From assembly GCF_030687535.1 (NCBI RefSeq), contig NZ_CP117437.1:1261501-1325500 (forward strand): 64,000 nt of DNA, given 5' to 3'. Positions 53,747 to 63,047 of the stretch are shown in pieces. A program made the translations under genes and the position numbers. Under the pieces are notes generated by a model. It saw only the letters and a list, made by a program, of their open reading frames with translations. It ran no database searches and was not told the origin of the DNA. Origin of the DNA: Pseudomonas sp. FP2335. Its GTDB lineage: Bacteria > Pseudomonadota > Gammaproteobacteria > Pseudomonadales > Pseudomonadaceae. The stretch's first letter is position 1, and each line of letters starts with the position of its first letter.

Positions 53747-53786
53747 TTTGTAGCAAGCTACAAAAATTGTAGCTCAGCTGACACAA
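53747..53786. promoter_or_regulatory. Tandem TTGT...ACAA dyads (candidate activator or HexR-like sites)
   Basis: A perfect palindrome TTTGTAGC-AA-GCTACAAA (53747-53764) is followed at 53767-53786 by a second, imperfect TTGTAGCT...ACAA dyad. They lie about 50-90 bases upstream of the -24 element of the sigma-54-like promoter, the normal position for activator (UAS) sites. The first dyad also fits the TTGT-N8-ACAA form of HexR sites. Binding by the AtoC-type regulator at the end of the downstream operon is the preferred hypothesis. Confidence 0.55.
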
Positions 53787-53836
53787 ATGCCATCACGCAG
53801 CGTGCAAAGCCCCAGCCCCGCTGGGCTTTGTGCGGT

Positions 53837-53852
53837 TGGCACAGTCCCTGCT
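53837..53852 (+). promoter_or_regulatory. Sigma-54 (-24/-12) promoter
   Basis: TGGCACAGTCCCTGCT has the GG and GC elements separated by exactly ten bases (GG at 53838-53839, GC at 53850-53851), close to the TGGCACG-N4-TTGCW consensus. Transcription would begin near 53863, about 40 bases before the ATG of the phosphatase gene. The operon it would drive ends with a sigma-54 activator. Confidence 0.65.
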
Positions 53853-53901
53853 CTAGCCCTGGTGCAAGCGCATACAGCGCGCTCTTCCAAGGTAAACACA
53901 G

Positions 53902-54603
53902 ATGATCGACTGGCATATCGTGTGCGACTTCGATGGGACCATCACCCCCACCGATGTTATCGACAACGTCCTCCAACGCTTCGCCGGGCCCGAGTGGGAA
54001 ACCATCGAACAGCAATGGCTGGACGGGCATATCGGTTCACGCGAATGCCTGAGCCGCCAACTGGCGTTGATCAAGGCCACCCCGACGGAACTGCTGGCGT
54101 ACTTCGACAGCGTTGAGATTGACCCGGACTTCCCCGACTTCGTCGATCAGGTCATCGGCCTGGGCGCGTCCATCGAAGTGGTCAGTGACGGCATCGAACA
54201 AGGCATCGCGCGCATCCTGTCGCGCAACTACGTGACCTTGTTGCCGATCCTCGCCAACCGCCTGCGCCAGGTCGACCAGAACAGCTGGCGCATCGACTTC
54301 CCGTATTCCAGCGACGCCTGCCGCGCCGCCTCCGGCAACTGCAAGTGCAAATCCACGCCGCGCAACAAACGCGTGCTGGTGATCGGCGACGGCAAGTCCG
54401 ACATGTGCGTGGCCTCCACCGCCGACTTCGTCTTTGCCAAGGGCAGCCTCGCCGACTACTGCGTCACCCACAACATTCCCCACGCGCGCTTCGACACCTT
54501 CGCCGAAGTCAGCGCCTTGCTGGCCCGACTGCCCCAGGGCAACGCCGCCAACGCCACCTCCTTTACTGCTGCCGACAACCAGGAACTCTTCCACCATGTC
54601 TGA
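53902..54603 (+). CDS. MtnX-like HAD phosphatase
   Basis: A 233-residue HAD-superfamily (SerB/MtnX type) phosphatase. The N-terminal DFDGTITPTDV supplies nucleophile Asp9 and acid/base Asp11, and VIGDGKSDMCVA the metal-binding Asp pair. It is not next to other methionine-salvage genes, so the MtnX label gives only the family. It is the first gene of a six-gene operon behind a sigma-54-like promoter and overlaps the aminotransferase gene by eight bases. Confidence 0.86.
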   Translation: MIDWHIVCDFDGTITPTDVIDNVLQRFAGPEWETIEQQWLDGHIGSRECLSRQLALIKATPTELLAYFDSVEIDPDFPDFVDQVIGLGASIEVVSDGIEQGIARILSRNYVTLLPILANRLRQVDQNSWRIDFPYSSDACRAASGNCKCKSTPRNKRVLVIGDGKSDMCVASTADFVFAKGSLADYCVTHNIPHARFDTFAEVSALLARLPQGNAANATSFTAADNQELFHHV

Positions 54604-55990
54604 TATCCGCATCGCTACCGCCGAAGACCAGATCCTTCTGGATAAAGAAGCCAAGTATTGCTCCTACGGCGACACCGTCCACTACATCGAGCCGCCGCGT
54701 ATTTTCAGCCGTTGCGAAGGCTCCTACGTGTGGGACACCGAAGACCAAGCCTACCTCGACCTGCAAATGTGGTACTCGGCGGTCAACTTCGGCTACGCCA
54801 ACCCGCGCCTGAACAACGCGCTGAAACAGCAGATCGACACCCTGCCGCAAATCGCCAGCCAGTACCTGCACAAGGGCAAGATCGAGCTGTCGGAAATGAT
54901 CGCGGTCGACGCCAAGAAGAAATTCGGCCTCGACGGTCGTGTGCACTTCAACGTCGGCGGTTCGCAGTCCATCGAAGACTCGTTGAAAGTGGTGCGTAAC
55001 GCCACCAACGGCAAGAGCCTGATGTTCGCCTTCGAAGGCGGCTACCACGGGCGTACCCTCGGCGCCTCGTCGATCACCTCCAGCTACCGCTACCGTCGCC
55101 GCTACGGCCACTTCGGCGAGCGTGCGCAGTTCATTCCGTTCCCGTATCACTTCCGTGGCCCTAAAGGCATGACCAAGGAGGAATACGGCAGCCACTGCGT
55201 GCAGCAATTCGCACGCCTGTTCGAGACTGAATACAACGGCGTGTGGGACCCGAAAGTCGGTTCCAGCGAATACGCCGCGTTTTACGTCGAGCCGATCCAG
55301 GGCACCGGCGGCTACGTGATCCCGCCGATGAACTTCTACCGTGAGTTGAAGCACGTGCTGGACCAGCACGGCATCCTGATGGTCTCCGACGAGATTCAGA
55401 TGGGCTTCTATCGCACCGGCAAACTGTGGTCGATCGAACACTTCGACGTGCAACCGGACGTGATCGTGTTCGGCAAGGCGCTGACCAACGGCCTCAACCC
55501 ACTGGGCGGTATCTGGGCCCGTGAAGAGTTGATCAACCCGAAGATCTTCCCGCCAGGTTCGACCCACTCCACCTTCGCCTCCAACCCGTTGGGCACGGCG
55601 GTAGGCCTGGAAATGTTCAAGATGACCAACGAAGTCGACTACGGCGCGATGGTCATGGCCAAGGGCAAATACTTCCTCGAAGGCCTGCAGGACTTGCAGA
55701 AACGCTTCCCGATCATCGGCGACGTCGACGGCCTGGGCCTGGCCCTGCGCTGCGAGATCTGCGGCCCGGATGGTTTCACGCCGGACAAGGCGACCCTGGA
55801 CTACATGGTCGAAGAAGGCATGAAAGGCGACATGATCGTGGACGGCCAGAAACTCGGGCTGATCCTCGACGTGGGCGGTTACTACAAAAACGTGATCACC
55901 CTGGCGCCGTCCCTGGAAATCAGCTACCCGGAAATCGACTTGGGCCTGAAGCTGCTGGAGCAACTGCTGGTGCGAGCGACCAAACGGTGA
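54596..55990 (+). CDS. Class III PLP aminotransferase (aspartate aminotransferase family)
   Basis: A 464-residue PLP enzyme. NVGGSQSIEDSLKVVRNATNGK, FEGGYHGRTLGASSIT, VEPIQGTGGYVIPP, VSDEIQMGFYRTG (Asp265) and VFGKALTNGLNPLGG with Lys294 as the PLP lysine define class III. ATG at 54596 matches the family N-terminus and overlaps the phosphatase gene; the longer upstream frame is a shadow of that gene. Its stop overlaps the GTG start of the esterase. It could act on an amino acid, diamine or amino-alcohol phosphate; paired with a phosphatase, a phosphorylated amino intermediate is plausible. Confidence 0.9.
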   Translation: MSDIRIATAEDQILLDKEAKYCSYGDTVHYIEPPRIFSRCEGSYVWDTEDQAYLDLQMWYSAVNFGYANPRLNNALKQQIDTLPQIASQYLHKGKIELSEMIAVDAKKKFGLDGRVHFNVGGSQSIEDSLKVVRNATNGKSLMFAFEGGYHGRTLGASSITSSYRYRRRYGHFGERAQFIPFPYHFRGPKGMTKEEYGSHCVQQFARLFETEYNGVWDPKVGSSEYAAFYVEPIQGTGGYVIPPMNFYRELKHVLDQHGILMVSDEIQMGFYRTGKLWSIEHFDVQPDVIVFGKALTNGLNPLGGIWAREELINPKIFPPGSTHSTFASNPLGTAVGLEMFKMTNEVDYGAMVMAKGKYFLEGLQDLQKRFPIIGDVDGLGLALRCEICGPDGFTPDKATLDYMVEEGMKGDMIVDGQKLGLILDVGGYYKNVITLAPSLEISYPEIDLGLKLLEQLLVRATKR

Positions 55991-56925
55991 ATACGCCTGA
56001 GATCGACCTCGGTGAAGGTACTGCCGGTTTCGTTCTCGGTGCAGGTCCGGTCGGGATCTTGTTGATCCACGGCCTGACCGGCACGCCGACGGAATTGCGC
56101 CAAGTCGCCAAGGGCCTGGCCAAGGCGGGCAATTGCACGGTGTACGTGCCCACCCTGGCCGGGCATTGCGGCGATAACAGCGACTTGCAGGCCACCGGCT
56201 GGCTGGACTGGTACGACGGCGTGCGCAAGACCTTCGCCCAGGTCAAGCAACGCCACGCCCAGGTGTTCGTCGGTGGCTTGTCCATGGGCGCGGTGATGTC
56301 GATGTACGTGGCCGCCGAGCATCCGGGGCAAGTGAGCGGGTTGCTGATGTATTCGACCACCTTGAGGTACGACGGCTGGAGCATCAACAAGCTGGCGTTC
56401 CTTACCCCGTTGCTGATGAAAATCCCGTTCGGCGTGCACATCTGCCGCTTCGAAGAGAAGCCGCCCTATGGCATCAAGAACGAACGCCTGCGGGCCATCG
56501 TTGAGCGGCAGATGAAGGAGGGCGAGAGCAGCGAGGCGGGCTTGTTGACCATGGAGGGCATCACCGTGCGCGAGTTGCACCGGATGAACGCAGTGGTCAA
56601 GAAACGCATGCCCGAGATCAACGTGCCGGCGCTGGTGTTGCATTCCATCGAGGACGACATCACCAGCCGCTGGAACGCGGATTATGTCGAGCGCCATCTG
56701 GGCGGGCCGGTGACCAAGATCCTGCTGGACAACTGCTACCACATGATCACCGTCGACCTGCAATACCGCCGGGTGATCGAGCTGAGCGCCGAGTTCGTCG
56801 ACCAGCACGCTAGGCTCAAGCCAGGTCAGGTCAATGTGGGAGCTGGCTTGCCTGCGATGGCGGTGTTGACTGATCCACTGCTATCGCGGGCAAGCCCGCT
56901 CCCACAAAAAGCTGCACACAGTTGA
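55987..56925 (+). CDS. Alpha/beta hydrolase (carboxylesterase/monoacylglycerol-lipase-like) with REPIN-encoded C-terminus
   Basis: A 312-residue hydrolase. HG in LLIHGLTGTPTE, the nucleophile elbow GGLSMGAV, Asp in SIEDDITS and His in CYHMITVD make a complete triad. The catalytic domain ends near residue 280 with VIELSAEFVDQHARL; residues 283-306 are translated from a REPIN (56835-56906), giving GAGLPAMAVLTDPLLSRASP. A stop that would end the normal protein is absent. GTG at 55987 overlaps the aminotransferase stop. The role in the operon is probably ester or amide hydrolysis or transfer. Confidence 0.86.
   Translation: MNTPEIDLGEGTAGFVLGAGPVGILLIHGLTGTPTELRQVAKGLAKAGNCTVYVPTLAGHCGDNSDLQATGWLDWYDGVRKTFAQVKQRHAQVFVGGLSMGAVMSMYVAAEHPGQVSGLLMYSTTLRYDGWSINKLAFLTPLLMKIPFGVHICRFEEKPPYGIKNERLRAIVERQMKEGESSEAGLLTMEGITVRELHRMNAVVKKRMPEINVPALVLHSIEDDITSRWNADYVERHLGGPVTKILLDNCYHMITVDLQYRRVIELSAEFVDQHARLKPGQVNVGAGLPAMAVLTDPLLSRASPLPQKAAHS
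56835..56906. repeat. Short REPIN variant (72 bp) inside an esterase gene
   Basis: Begins TGTGGGAGCTGGCTTGCCTG and ends GGGCAAGCCCGCTCCCACA. The TGCCTGCGATGGCGG core differs from the TGCTCGCGAATGCGG core of the other REPINs, so it belongs to a second REPIN family, and the centre is shorter. It lies within the reading frame of the hydrolase and supplies its last 24 or so residues. Confidence 0.88.
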
Positions 56926-56956
56926 ATGGTGTTGGCCATAGCAATAAGGGAAAAAT

Positions 56957-58081
56957 GTGATTACCGCCCAAGCCTTCCCCAGCATCCGGGCCCTCCAGCG
57001 CAGTGCCTGGAATGACTGTTTTCCCGGTGCTCTGGAGGACTGGGACTATTACGTCGCCGTGGAAAGCGCCGCCATCGCGGATTTCCAATGGCGGTACCTC
57101 GCGGTGTACGAAGATGGAACGCTGGTGGCCGTGGCCGCCGCGTTCATCACCCATTACCGCCTCGACACCACGGTGTCGGGCGCCGGCAAGCGTTTGACCG
57201 AACGCCTGGACCGACTGTGGCCGGGTCTTTTGCAGTTGGGCTTGTATGCCCTCGGTTCCCCGGTAGCCGAGCGCTGCGACGTCGGCTTCGCCAGCAGCGT
57301 GCCTGAATCGCGCCGCCCGCTGTTGCTCAAGCATCTGCTCGCCGCCGCACGCCAGGACGCCGATGAGTTCGGCATCGGCCTCGTAGCGGTCAAGGACGCG
57401 CCAAGCAACGATCCGCACTGGTCCGACAGCTGCCGCGCCGCCGGCTTCCAAAGCATGCCGAGCTTGCCCACGGGCGTGTTGCCGCTGCCCTATGGCTCGG
57501 TGGACGCCTACCTCGGTTCCCTGGGTAAATCCACGCGCAAGGACCTGCGCCGCAAACTGCGTGCACCGGGGCCGCGGGTCGAGTGGCGACGCAATATCGA
57601 CGATGTGCTACCCGAGATCATGCGCCTGTACGAAGCTACGCTCACCCGCGCCGACTTGCAGTTCGAGCGCCTGCCCGCTGGCTACTTCACCGGTGTGCTG
57701 GAACGCCTTGGGGAGCGCGCGGTGTGTGTTCTTTACTGGGTGGATGACCACCTGGTGGCGTTCAACCTGATCCTGCTGGACGAGCACCGCCTGGTGGACA
57801 AGTTCTTCGGGCATGACGTTGAATTCAGCCGTGACTACAACCTGTACTTCCGCAGTTGGCTGACCAATGTCGACTACTGTATTGAACACAAGATTGCCGT
57901 CTACGAGTGCGGACAGGCCGGGTATGCCAGTAAGCTGCGCCTGGGCTGCGAGTTCCAGGGCAACAGCGTGTTTTTCCGGCACCGCAACCGGCTGGTCAAC
58001 GGCCTGCTCAAGCTAGTAAAACTGTTTATTCGACCGGATCGTTCCGACCCTGCCATGGCTGCTGCGATAAGCGAAACCTGA
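56957..58081 (+). CDS. GNAT/FemAB-like acyltransferase (Acetyltransf_6 type)
   Basis: A 374-residue protein of the BioF2/FemAB-like GNAT group: an N-terminal region with a GNAT-like half (RYLAVYEDGTLVAVAAAFI) and a C-terminal half with YLGSLGKSTRKDLRRKLR, FERLPAGYFTGVLERLG, and a conserved YECGQAGYASKLRLGCE. Such enzymes attach acyl or aminoacyl groups to amino substrates. GTG at 56957 has AAGGGA upstream. Its stop overlaps the first base of the sensor kinase start (TGATG). A role in modifying the amino product of the aminotransferase is inferred from the operon. Confidence 0.82.
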   Translation: MITAQAFPSIRALQRSAWNDCFPGALEDWDYYVAVESAAIADFQWRYLAVYEDGTLVAVAAAFITHYRLDTTVSGAGKRLTERLDRLWPGLLQLGLYALGSPVAERCDVGFASSVPESRRPLLLKHLLAAARQDADEFGIGLVAVKDAPSNDPHWSDSCRAAGFQSMPSLPTGVLPLPYGSVDAYLGSLGKSTRKDLRRKLRAPGPRVEWRRNIDDVLPEIMRLYEATLTRADLQFERLPAGYFTGVLERLGERAVCVLYWVDDHLVAFNLILLDEHRLVDKFFGHDVEFSRDYNLYFRSWLTNVDYCIEHKIAVYECGQAGYASKLRLGCEFQGNSVFFRHRNRLVNGLLKLVKLFIRPDRSDPAMAAAISET

Positions 58082-59853
58082 TGATCACCAAGACCCGCCA
58101 GAAAGCCCGCCCCTTTGCCATTTCACGCTGGAGCGTCCAGCGCAAGCTGGTGTTGGCGTTTTGGCTGGTCAGTGTGATCCCCACCATGATCGCGGCGGAG
58201 TTGGCCGCCACCACCTTGTCGCAGATTTTCGACAGCAACGTGCGGATCTGGCTGCAAGAGTCGACCCGTATCGTCAAGGACGAGATCGGCGACATCGTTC
58301 ATGACAACGCGCGCATGGCCAAACTGTTCCTGCGCTACGCCAGTCCGCCGTCGGGCAAGCAAGCCGCCAAACACGACCGGCTGACCGCGGATATTGCCGA
58401 CGCAACGGACATCGACGTGGTGGCGCTGATTCGCGTCAGCGACCACAAAATCATGTTCAGCACCGCGCCCGATGACATCGTCAAACAGATCAACCTGACC
58501 GGCAATGCGGTGCTGCAAACCGTGAGTGTGTCGGGTGTCGATACCGGCATCGTGGTCTCGACGTTCGAGACCAACAAGGACGGCGTCGATTACCTGCTGC
58601 TGGTGGCCACCTATCTGGACAGCAGTTTCCTCACCAGCGTGGCCGAAGTGCATTCCCTCGACCTGCGCCTGTACCTGGCCAACCCCAAGGGCTTCTCGGA
58701 GATTTTCTCGACCCAGCGTTTCCAGGATCATCCCTCGCGCATCCCCAGGGACGTCGAAGCGGCAATGCGCAGCACGCGCCAGCCCAGCGAGCAATTCACC
58801 AACAACTACAGTGGCTTGTACTGGCCGATCTTCAATGATGCCGGTGAGCTGCAAGGCGTTATCTTCAGCGGCCTGCTGCGCCACACCAGCCTGGTGGGGC
58901 TGGTGAACCAGAGCAATCTGTTCGTGCTGATCTTCCTGGTCAGTTCGGCGTTGTCTCTGGGCGCCGGGGTGTTGGTGTCACGGCGCCTGACCCAGCCGTT
59001 GCGTGACCTGTCCGAGGGGGTGAGTGCGGTGATCTGCGGTAACTACCAACACCGCGTGGCGGTCAGCGGTGGCGACGAACTGGCCCAGTTGAGCAGCACC
59101 TTCAACCACATGACCGAGCGCCTGGGCGAGTTGCATCACCTGGAAGCGCAACTGCGCCGGCGTGATCGCCTGCATGCCCTGGGTGAAGTCGCCATGGGCC
59201 TGGCCCACGAAATCCGCAACCCGTTGGGCATTATCAAGACTGCGACCCAACTGCTGCACCGGCGCGCTGACCTGGCGGAAACGGACAAGCGTCATCTGGA
59301 ATATGTGGTCAGCGAAGTCAGCCGGATCAACGAACTGATCACCGAGTTTCTCGACTTCGCCAAACCCAACCCGCCGTTGCGCGTGTTGCAGGCGGCCCGC
59401 CCGCTGGTGGATGAAATCCTCGGCTTTTGCGCGCCGGAACTGGCCAGCCACAAGATCGATGTGCAGCTCGATGATCAGGCGCCGGGCGCGACGATTTATG
59501 CCGATGCCAAGCAGCTCAAGCAGGCCTGCCTCAACCTGATCCTCAATGCCATCGACGCGATGCCCGAAGGTGGGCGGTTGACCGTCGGTATTCGCACACT
59601 TGGAGACGGCACCACGCAAATCAGCATCGCCGACAGTGGCCAAGGCATTGCGCCCGAGATGATCGAGCGCATTTTCACGCCTTTCGTCACCACCAAGGCG
59701 TCGGGCACGGGCCTGGGGCTGGCCAAGGTCTACTCAATCATGGAAAGCCACGACGGCAGCATCGAATGCGTCAGCGAGGTCGATGCCGGCGCCACCTTCA
59801 GCCTGTATATTCCAGCGATTGACCAAGACGACGAGGACAACCATGACGTATAG
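58081..59853 (+). CDS. Membrane sensor histidine kinase (NtrB/AtoS-like) with extracytoplasmic domain
   Basis: A 590-residue kinase. Membrane helices near residues 22-44 and 283-305 bracket a double-CACHE-like periplasmic sensor; HAMP follows (about 306-355). The H-box ALGEVAMGLAHEIRNPLG has His376, and the ATPase has DSGQGIAPEMIERIFTPFVTTK and GTGLGLAKVYSIME. Its stop overlaps the start of the sigma-54 regulator by 11 bases, so they form a cognate pair, transcribed with the four enzyme genes. The sensed ligand is unknown. Confidence 0.94.
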   Translation: MITKTRQKARPFAISRWSVQRKLVLAFWLVSVIPTMIAAELAATTLSQIFDSNVRIWLQESTRIVKDEIGDIVHDNARMAKLFLRYASPPSGKQAAKHDRLTADIADATDIDVVALIRVSDHKIMFSTAPDDIVKQINLTGNAVLQTVSVSGVDTGIVVSTFETNKDGVDYLLLVATYLDSSFLTSVAEVHSLDLRLYLANPKGFSEIFSTQRFQDHPSRIPRDVEAAMRSTRQPSEQFTNNYSGLYWPIFNDAGELQGVIFSGLLRHTSLVGLVNQSNLFVLIFLVSSALSLGAGVLVSRRLTQPLRDLSEGVSAVICGNYQHRVAVSGGDELAQLSSTFNHMTERLGELHHLEAQLRRRDRLHALGEVAMGLAHEIRNPLGIIKTATQLLHRRADLAETDKRHLEYVVSEVSRINELITEFLDFAKPNPPLRVLQAARPLVDEILGFCAPELASHKIDVQLDDQAPGATIYADAKQLKQACLNLILNAIDAMPEGGRLTVGIRTLGDGTTQISIADSGQGIAPEMIERIFTPFVTTKASGTGLGLAKVYSIMESHDGSIECVSEVDAGATFSLYIPAIDQDDEDNHDV

Positions 59854-61240
59854 CATTCTGGTGGTCGACGACGAACCCAAACTCTGCGATCTGCTGGCAT
59901 CGGCCCTGGGCCAGAACGACATCCAGGTCTTCATTGCCGGTAACGGCCTGCACGCGCTCAAGGTGCTGGAGCAGGAAGACATCGACCTGGTGATCAGCGA
60001 CTGGCGCATGCCCGGCATGGACGGCCCGGCGCTGCTGGCCGAGATCAAGGTGCGTTATCCCCAGGTGCCGGTGATCGTGATGACGGCCTACAGCACCGTG
60101 AAAAACGCCGTGCAATCGATGCGCAACGGCGCCTACGACTACATCGCCAAACCCTTCGATATTGATGAGCTGGACATCACGGTGGCCAAGGCCTTGCAGT
60201 TTCGCGACATCCTGCGTGACAACGCGCGCCTGCGCGCCGAGCTGGATGAACACGCCCAGTTCGACAGCCTGGTCGGCGACAGCCCGGCGTTTCGTAGCGT
60301 GTTGCAGGCGGTGGACGCGGTGCGTGACAGCACCGCGACGATCCTGCTCACCGGCGAGAGCGGCACTGGCAAGGAAATGGTCGCGCGGGCTATCCACAAG
60401 CATGGCAGCCGCGCCGACAAGCCGTTCGTGGCGGTCAACTGCGCGGCGATCCCCGAGGGGCTGCTGGAAAGCGAAATGTTCGGCCATCGCAAAGGCGCGT
60501 TTACCGGCGCGGTGTCGGACCGGATCGGACGCTTTCAGCAGGCCGATAAGGGCACGCTGTTTCTTGATGAAGTGGGCGACATGCCGCTGGCGTTGCAGGC
60601 CAAGATCCTGCGCGCGTTGCAGGAGCGGGTGATCGAGCCGGTAGGCGACCCCCGAGAGCGCAAGGTAGACGTGCGGGTAATCGCCGCCACCAACAAGAAC
60701 CTGCTGGAGGCGGTGGCCAACAAGGAGTTTCGCGAAGACTTGTACTACCGCCTCAACGTGTTCCCGATTCCCTTGCCTGCCTTGCGCGAACGCGTGGAAG
60801 ACATCGCGCCCCTGGCCCGGCACTTTGCCCACACCCTGAGTGCCACGGCCGGCAAGCGCATCACCGGCTTCAGCCCGGAGGCGTTGCAGGCGATGGCGGC
60901 GTATCACTGGCCGGGCAATATCCGTGAACTGCAAAACTGCGTGGAGCGCGCGACGATTGTGGCGGCCACGCCGGTGATCGAAGACATCGACCTGCCGGGG
61001 TATCTGTTTGCGTCGAAGCCGAGCGAGGGCGACGTGACGGCGATTCTCAGTGACGGGCCGGGGGTGCCGCAGGATCTGGATGCAGCGCTCGCGGAGGTGG
61101 AGAAGGCCTACATCCTGGCGGCGTTGCAGGAGAGTCATGGGGTGCAGGCTGCGGCGGCACAGCGGATCGGGATTTCGGAGAGGAGCTTCTGGTATCGCCT
61201 GAAAAAGCTGGGCATCCAGGTCGACAAGATCGTGCGCTGA
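59843..61240 (+). CDS. Sigma-54-dependent response regulator (AtoC/NtrC family)
   Basis: A 465-residue activator: receiver with Asp53 (VISDWRMPGMDG), AAA+ domain (GESGTGKE, KGAFTGA, LFLDEVGDM, GNIRELQNCVERA) and a Fis-type helix-turn-helix (VQAAAAQRIGISERSFWYRLKKLG). It follows its kinase with an 11-base overlap and begins at ATG 59843. It probably drives the sigma-54-type promoter at 53837 that starts its own operon, through the upstream dyads at 53747-53786. Confidence 0.96.
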   Translation: MTYSILVVDDEPKLCDLLASALGQNDIQVFIAGNGLHALKVLEQEDIDLVISDWRMPGMDGPALLAEIKVRYPQVPVIVMTAYSTVKNAVQSMRNGAYDYIAKPFDIDELDITVAKALQFRDILRDNARLRAELDEHAQFDSLVGDSPAFRSVLQAVDAVRDSTATILLTGESGTGKEMVARAIHKHGSRADKPFVAVNCAAIPEGLLESEMFGHRKGAFTGAVSDRIGRFQQADKGTLFLDEVGDMPLALQAKILRALQERVIEPVGDPRERKVDVRVIAATNKNLLEAVANKEFREDLYYRLNVFPIPLPALRERVEDIAPLARHFAHTLSATAGKRITGFSPEALQAMAAYHWPGNIRELQNCVERATIVAATPVIEDIDLPGYLFASKPSEGDVTAILSDGPGVPQDLDAALAEVEKAYILAALQESHGVQAAAAQRIGISERSFWYRLKKLGIQVDKIVR

Positions 61241-61265
61241 TCTTTCTGTCAGTCACTGATCCAAA

Positions 61266-61354
61266 TGTGGGAGCGGGCTTGCTCGCGAATGCGGTGGTTC
61301 AGTTGGAATATCTTTGACTGACACACCGCTTTCGCGAGCAAGCCCGCTCCCACA
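61266..61354. repeat. REPIN, 89 bp
   Basis: Inverted REP pair of the same family and length as those at 1618 and 48015, between the convergent sigma-54 regulator and glpM genes. Confidence 0.93.
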
Positions 61355-61371
61355 TTTTTAACCGAGTTGTG

Positions 61372-61709
61372 TCAGGTGTGCAGGCGTACCCAGACAGTGA
61401 CCAGCACAGTCGCGGCCATCAGCCAGGCAACTGCCGCGACGGCCAACGAGGCTTCAAGCCGCAACCGATCCACCATCACATACAACGTCGCCAAATACAC
61501 AAAGTACGGAATGATCGACCACATCCCGAACAGGATCGTGGTCTTCAAATCTTCCACCGAGCGGCCTTTGCCGACGATGTAGTGGGCGATCAGCGCAAAG
61601 GTCGGGAACAGCGGCACCAGGCCGGCGATGTAGTAGTTCCTGGTCTTGGCCAGCGCGGCCAGGATCAACACGACTGCCGCGCCAAGGGCGGCTTTGAGGA
61701 ACAGGTCCA

Positions 61710-61710
<1 letters not shown>
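61372..61710 (-). CDS. glpM: GlpM family membrane protein
   Basis: A 112-residue membrane protein with about four hydrophobic segments. AALGAAVVLILAALAKTRNYYIAGLVPLFPTFALIAHYIVG is the GlpM signature. GlpM was linked to alginate production and glycerol metabolism in P. aeruginosa; its molecular role is not clear. The start overlaps the dctD-like stop (TGATG), so it is transcribed with the two-component genes. glpFKRD are not in the window. Confidence 0.88.
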
Positions 61711-63043
<1,333 letters not shown>

Positions 63044-63047
<4 letters not shown>

